NCBI GenBank assembly: GCA_018067055.1
Contig: JAGPVK010000052.1
Location: 1-10,299, forward strand
Reading direction: 5' to 3'
Source: Sphingomonadales bacterium
GTDB taxonomy: Bacteria; Pseudomonadota; Alphaproteobacteria; Sphingomonadales; Sphingomonadaceae
DNA length: 10,299 nt
The notes beneath the pieces are model-generated. The model was not told the origin of the DNA, did not search any database, and saw nothing but the letters and a program-made list of their open reading frames with translations. The translations under genes were made by a program, and so were the position numbers. Positions 8,546 through 10,299 of the stretch are shown in pieces. Position 1 is the stretch's first letter; every line of letters starts with the position of its first letter.

Positions 8546-8698
8546 ATACACTATGGCGGAGATTTTGTCGCTTCTAGCCCGCCTTGTGCCATGCGCCAAG
8601 ATGGATTCCGGCGAATTTATGCTGACTGCGACTTTTGCGCGACAATCGGGCGAATTTGCACAAAATACAGCGTCATATATGCAGCGAGCAACTTTGGG

Positions 8699-8727
8699 TT
8701 GACTTTCGCGGCAAAGCGAAGCAATTC
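8699..8727 (+). promoter_or_regulatory. Candidate promoter of tRNA-Cys
   Basis: TTGACT at 8699-8704 is a good -35 match. A 17-bp spacer puts a -10 at 8722-8727 (CAATTC), which is poor. A GC-rich stretch (8728-8733) follows, as often seen at stable-RNA promoters. The inferred start would fall a few bases before the tRNA. The spacer contains a small inverted repeat, ttcgc/gcgaa (8705-8709 and 8716-8720). The weak -10 keeps confidence low. Confidence 0.3.
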
Positions 8728-8740
8728 GCGCCCTCTCTCC

Positions 8741-8814
8741 GGCCCGATGGCGGAGTGGTGACGCAGCGGATTGCAAATCCGCGCACCCCGGTTCGATTCC
8801 GGGTCGGGCCTCCA
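8741..8814 (+). tRNA. tRNA-Cys (anticodon GCA)
   Basis: Complete 74-nt cloverleaf. The acceptor stem is GGCCCGA (8741-8747) with TCGGGCC (8804-8810), followed by discriminator T and an encoded CCA (8812-8814). The anticodon stem GCGGA/TCCGC encloses the loop TTGCAAA (8771-8777) with anticodon GCA at 8773-8775, reading cysteine codons. The T arm is CCCGG, TTCGATT, CCGGG, with the standard TTC sequence. The variable loop is short. It is transcribed divergently from the methyltransferase-tolC-popZ cluster and appears to stand alone. Confidence 0.97.
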
Positions 8815-8896
8815 GAAACTTCTCCCTCCCATATGAAATATAGTTGGCCCTGCGCCACGGGCCGTCGGCCAGCTCGCGGTGATGGTATTTGCGCGA

Positions 8897-8924
8897 CCGC
8901 TTTGCAGCGGCGTTACCCTTTTTT
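8897..8924 (+). terminator. Weak candidate terminator after tRNA-Cys
   Basis: CCGCT (8897-8901) pairs with AGCGG (8906-8910) around a 4-nt loop, and six Ts follow at 8919-8924. The stem is short and eight bases separate it from the T-run, so this is only a plausible terminator. Nothing else resembling a terminator lies between the tRNA and the next gene. Confidence 0.35.
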
Positions 8925-8959
8925 CAAGACACTGATATAAATAGATAAATTCTCAAAAC

Positions 8960-8990
8960 TACAGATATTTGACACAAGTATTACAGATAT
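8960..8990 (+). promoter_or_regulatory. Direct repeat TACAGATAT spaced 22 bp, upstream of the TPR gene
   Basis: TACAGATAT occurs at 8960-8968 and exactly again at 8982-8990, an offset of 22 bp or about two helical turns. The AT-rich stretch between contains TTGACA (8969-8974), but no good -10 lies at normal distance from it. The best -10-like sequence is TATAAG (9007-9012), which lacks a good -35 of its own. Paired activator sites at this distance are a reasonable reading. Confidence 0.35.
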
Positions 8991-9000
8991 GTTGCATTGA

Positions 9001-9018
9001 CTGTCATATAAGTGTAAC
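9001..9018 (+). promoter_or_regulatory. Pho-box-like pair in the TPR gene leader
   Basis: CTGTCAT (9001-9007), four A/T bases, then GTGTAAC (9012-9018). The E. coli PhoB box is two CTGTCAT-type heptamers separated by four A/T-rich bases. The first half is an exact match and the second matches at four of seven positions. It ends 29 bp before the ATG and overlaps TATAAG (9007-9012). The spacing is right, but a single degenerate pair is weak evidence. Confidence 0.35.
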
Positions 9019-9047
9019 AAATGGATATCGGAGTAGGAGAACATACT

Positions 9048-9428
9048 ATGAAAACCGCTAAAATTGTCGGATTCACGGTCGGAATATTGCTAATGGGAAC
9101 GTCAGCCATTGCGCAGGATTCGGGCGAGCTTGGTTATGCCAAGGGCGCTCTTGGCTATGACGCTCTGATTGCCGGTCAAAATGAACTCGCGCTGCAGCAG
9201 CTGGAAGCGGCCAAAAAGGTCGATGCCAATGATCCCGCCCGGCTGATCAATCTTGGTCAGGTTTATGCGCGCATGGGGCGCACGGGCGACGCCGCGCGCA
9301 TGTTCATGGCTGCTATGCATAGCGATCGTAATTTTGATCTGGTGCTCGCCGACGGTACGGTGGTCACGTCCCGCGATGCCGCTGATCAGGCATTGCAGAA
9401 TCTGAACAGCCAGTTTGCCGTTCGGTAA
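9048..9428 (+). CDS. Small secreted tetratricopeptide repeat (TPR) protein
   Basis: Exported TPR protein of 126 residues, probably periplasmic; its partner and role are unknown. The signal peptide (MKTAKIVGFTVGILLMGTSA) is likely cleaved after A22, in AIA-QD. Two TPR-like helix pairs are visible: about 35-59 (GYDALIAGQNELALQQLEAA) and 62-95 (DPARLINLGQVYARMGRTGD onward), with the typical G, A and L spacing. The tail LVLADGTVVTSRDAADQAL resembles, from memory, small TPR proteins of other sphingomonads. The ATG at 9048 has AGGAGA seven bases upstream; the ATG at 9021 would put residues before the signal peptide and is rejected. A strong terminator follows, so it is probably transcribed alone. 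Its neighbour on the same strand is an exported lipoprotein, which suggests a shared envelope role. Confidence 0.85.
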   Translation: MKTAKIVGFTVGILLMGTSAIAQDSGELGYAKGALGYDALIAGQNELALQQLEAAKKVDANDPARLINLGQVYARMGRTGDAARMFMAAMHSDRNFDLVLADGTVVTSRDAADQALQNLNSQFAVR

Positions 9429-9430
9429 AC

Positions 9431-9457
9431 AGGAAAACATCCCGGGGAAATTTTCCT
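9431..9457 (+). repeat. A/T-rich inverted repeat just after the TPR gene
   Basis: AGGAAAA (9431-9437) is complementary to TTTTCCT (9451-9457) around a 13-nt loop. It begins two bases after the TPR stop codon and precedes the true terminator. The stem is weak; it may protect the mRNA 3' end or be incidental. Confidence 0.35.
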
Positions 9458-9475
9458 CTACATATAGAATGCACA

Positions 9476-9505
9476 AGGTGGCCGTTCTTACGGCCGCCTT
9501 TTTTT
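9476..9505 (+). terminator. Rho-independent terminator of the TPR gene
   Basis: A 10-bp stem (9476-9485 with 9490-9499, one T-G wobble) closes a 4-nt loop tctt. Seven Ts run from 9499 to 9505. It begins 47 nt after the TPR stop. Stem strength, loop and T-run are all canonical, so the TPR gene and the downstream lipoprotein gene should have separate promoters. Confidence 0.9.
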
Positions 9506-9584
9506 GTTCCTCCGGCGAAGTTCCTTCGTCCAGAAATCACACAAGACTAGCTTAACCGCCGTTGTAGACGGCAGTGAAAAATAA

Positions 9585-9635
9585 CCGTCATATTTGAGTC
9601 TCCAAACCGTCACGCAAACAGCATCGCAGGGTCAC
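9585..9635 (+). promoter_or_regulatory. 11-bp-phased GTCA heptamers, Pho-box-like array
   Basis: Heptamers CCGTCAT (9585), GAGTCTC (9596), CCGTCAC (9607), ACAGCAT (9618) and GGGTCAC (9629) start at exact 11-bp steps, and four of the five share GTC at the same position. The larger direct repeat AACCGTCA recurs at 9583-9590 and 9605-9612, 22 bp apart. Seven-base half-sites in an 11-bp register is the architecture of PhoB boxes and of some other OmpR-family regulators. It lies 110-160 bp before the lipoprotein ATG. No clear -10 was found between. The rest of the 315-nt gap 9429-9743 holds a terminator and hairpins only. Confidence 0.45.
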
Positions 9636-9674
9636 CTCCCATCCCTAGAGCCCTTCGCTGAGGGCGATGGGGAG
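9636..9674 (+). repeat. Two-tier hairpin in the lipoprotein upstream region
   Basis: CTCCCATC (9636-9643) pairs with 9666-9674 (one bulged G), and the inner arms GCCCT (9650-9654) and AGGGC (9661-9665) pair around a 6-nt loop. It directly follows the phased heptamers and has no T-run. It may be a 5' leader structure if transcription starts upstream of it. Confidence 0.4.
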
Positions 9675-9695
9675 CTTGTGATTCGATTCCGCATC

Positions 9696-9717
9696 GTTTG
9701 ATTCGAACGTATCAAAC
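9696..9717. promoter_or_regulatory. Palindrome GTTTGAT/ATCAAAC before the lipoprotein start
   Basis: Perfect 7-bp arms (9696-9702 and 9711-9717) enclose 8 bp. TGATTCGA occurs at 9679-9686 and again at 9699-9706, overlapping the left arm, 20 bp apart. The palindrome ends 13 bp before the ribosome site GGAGA (9731-9735). It could be an operator or a small RNA hairpin near the ribosome site. Confidence 0.35.
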
Positions 9718-9743
9718 CAGTTATTTTTGCGGAGACCAATCCC

Positions 9744-10299
9744 ATGTTGAATAAGCAAATCCGTTCTGTCCTATTTGCGAGTGTTGCAGCTCTTGCCGTG
9801 ACGGCTTGCGGCGCCGATGATGTTGCATCGCCGGGCGAAGGCAATCTTGTGATTTTGCCAGCCCCCACTCCAGCGCCGACACCGACACCGACGCCAACCC
9901 CGACACCGACGCCGACACCCGGTCCCGCTGCAAGCTGCGCCACTGGAACGGCCAATGTGGGTACGATCACAACGGGCAACGGCGAAGTCGTCCGCAATTG
10001 CCAGATTTCCGGCATTATCACTGGCAATCTGCTGGTCCCCAAAAAGGCCGGCACGATCTACTCTTTCTCCGGTGAAGTCGATGTAGGGATTGATGGTGGA
10101 GCGACCGGCATTGTCACCTTCGAACCCGGTGTGACCGTATTTGGTTCATCCGGCGGCGACTTCCTGCTGATCAATCGCGGCTCGCAGATTTTTGCCGAAG
10201 GTACTGCAACTGCACCAATCATCTTCACCTCACGCCAGAATATCCTCGGAACCACCACCGCCGACAGCATCGGTCAGTGGGGCGGCGTGGTTATTCTGG
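9744..10299 (+). CDS. Surface-type lipoprotein with Pro-Thr linker (5' part, runs off the window)
   Basis: Partial gene: 185 codons are present and the frame is open to the edge. The product begins with a lipoprotein signal peptide ending in the lipobox VTAC (Cys22), so it is lipid-anchored after export. A short acidic segment leads to a Pro-Thr/Pro-Ala linker (39-59), the usual spacer that holds a domain away from the membrane. The following domain has paired Cys residues near its start and glycine- and Thr-rich beta repeats (GIVTFEPGVTVFGSSGGDFL, INRGSQIFAEGTATAPIIFT), ending at the edge in GQWGGVVIL. From memory this resembles large extracellular lipoproteins with a WGG motif, often encoded beside TonB-dependent receptors; no function is assigned. 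The ATG at 9744 has GGAGA eight bases upstream. It lies 239 nt past the preceding gene's terminator, so it needs its own promoter. Confidence 0.8.
   Translation, partial: MLNKQIRSVLFASVAALAVTACGADDVASPGEGNLVILPAPTPAPTPTPTPTPTPTPTPGPAASCATGTANVGTITTGNGEVVRNCQISGIITGNLLVPKKAGTIYSFSGEVDVGIDGGATGIVTFEPGVTVFGSSGGDFLLINRGSQIFAEGTATAPIIFTSRQNILGTTTADSIGQWGGVVIL
9876..9920 (+). repeat. CCGACN-type hexanucleotide repeat encoding Pro-Thr
   Basis: Seven tandem Pro-Thr codon pairs, mostly CCGACA or CCGACG with one CCAACC, then a final CCC. They lie in frame inside the lipoprotein linker (residues 45-59). Because the unit is six bases, copy-number change alters linker length without breaking the frame. 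On the complementary strand the tract reads as an artefactual Gly-Val repeat. Confidence 0.85.

Noticed and set aside
8656..8681. TTGCAC and TATATG as an alternative tRNA promoter
   Set aside because: The spacer is only 14 bp and the start would lie about 50 bp before the tRNA; the TTGACT site nearer the gene fits better.
8489..8776. N-terminal extension of the methyltransferase frame to 8776
   Set aside because: It would overlap the antisense of tRNA-Cys, and the added residues are unlike the family; the TTG at 8488 has a proper ribosome site.
8635..8940. Plus-strand frame across the tRNA-Cys gene
   Set aside because: It runs through a structural RNA gene and has no ribosome site or recognisable protein features.
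9558..9572. Small hairpin GCCGT/ACGGC after the TPR terminator
   Set aside because: Five-bp stem with no T-run and no position-linked role; expected by chance at this base composition.
9876..9920. CRISPR-like or satellite repeat
   Set aside because: The units are 6 bp with no spacers and encode Pro-Thr in frame; this is a coding microsatellite.
9632..10054. Minus-strand frame with a Gly-Val repeat
   Set aside because: The repeat is the complement of the Pro-Thr hexamer tract of the lipoprotein gene, which has a lipobox and ribosome site on the plus strand.

Overview
The window looks like chromosomal DNA from a sphingomonad-type alphaproteobacterium (Sphingomonadales, for example a relative of Sphingopyxis or Sphingorhabdus). 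Three things suggest this. The gene order isoaspartyl-methyltransferase-like, tolC, popZ (DUF2497), valS is characteristic of Alphaproteobacteria. PopZ itself is essentially restricted to that class. A palindromic element carrying the CCTGAGCTTGTCGAAGG core, which I know from memory as common in sphingomonad genomes, lies just upstream of valS. The assignment comes from reading the sequence; no database search was possible.

Layout. Bases 1-127 hold no supportable gene, only a perfect 14-bp hairpin. From 8488 down to 128 six genes lie head to tail on the minus strand: a PIMT-family methyltransferase (TTG start), tolC, popZ, a secreted S9 family peptidase, a short crotonase-fold protein and valS. 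Gaps are 16, 56 and 55 nt, then a 4-nt ATGA overlap, then 141 nt containing the palindrome. The whole row could be one operon, with the palindrome as a possible processing or attenuation point before valS. In several start regions the longest open frame begins at TTG or GTG with no ribosome site; the internal ATG is preferred there. For the methyltransferase the opposite holds, and a TTG has the best site.

On the plus strand, divergent from that cluster, are tRNA-Cys(GCA) at 8741-8814, a small secreted TPR protein (9048-9428) with a strong rho-independent terminator, and the 5' part of a large surface-type lipoprotein (from 9744, running off the right edge). The lipoprotein has a lipobox, a Pro-Thr hexanucleotide-repeat linker, and the start of a repetitive beta-rich domain of a kind often found beside TonB-dependent receptors.

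Working together: the minus-strand cluster combines envelope export (TolC), cell-pole organisation (PopZ), periplasmic peptide breakdown (S9) and translation (ValS). The most unusual feature is regulatory. The 315-nt gap before the lipoprotein carries heptamers with a GTC core repeated in exact 11-bp phase, and the TPR-gene leader carries CTGTCAT, four bases, then GTGTAAC. Both resemble PhoB (Pho box) architecture. This raises the testable idea that the two exported proteins form a phosphate-starvation envelope module.
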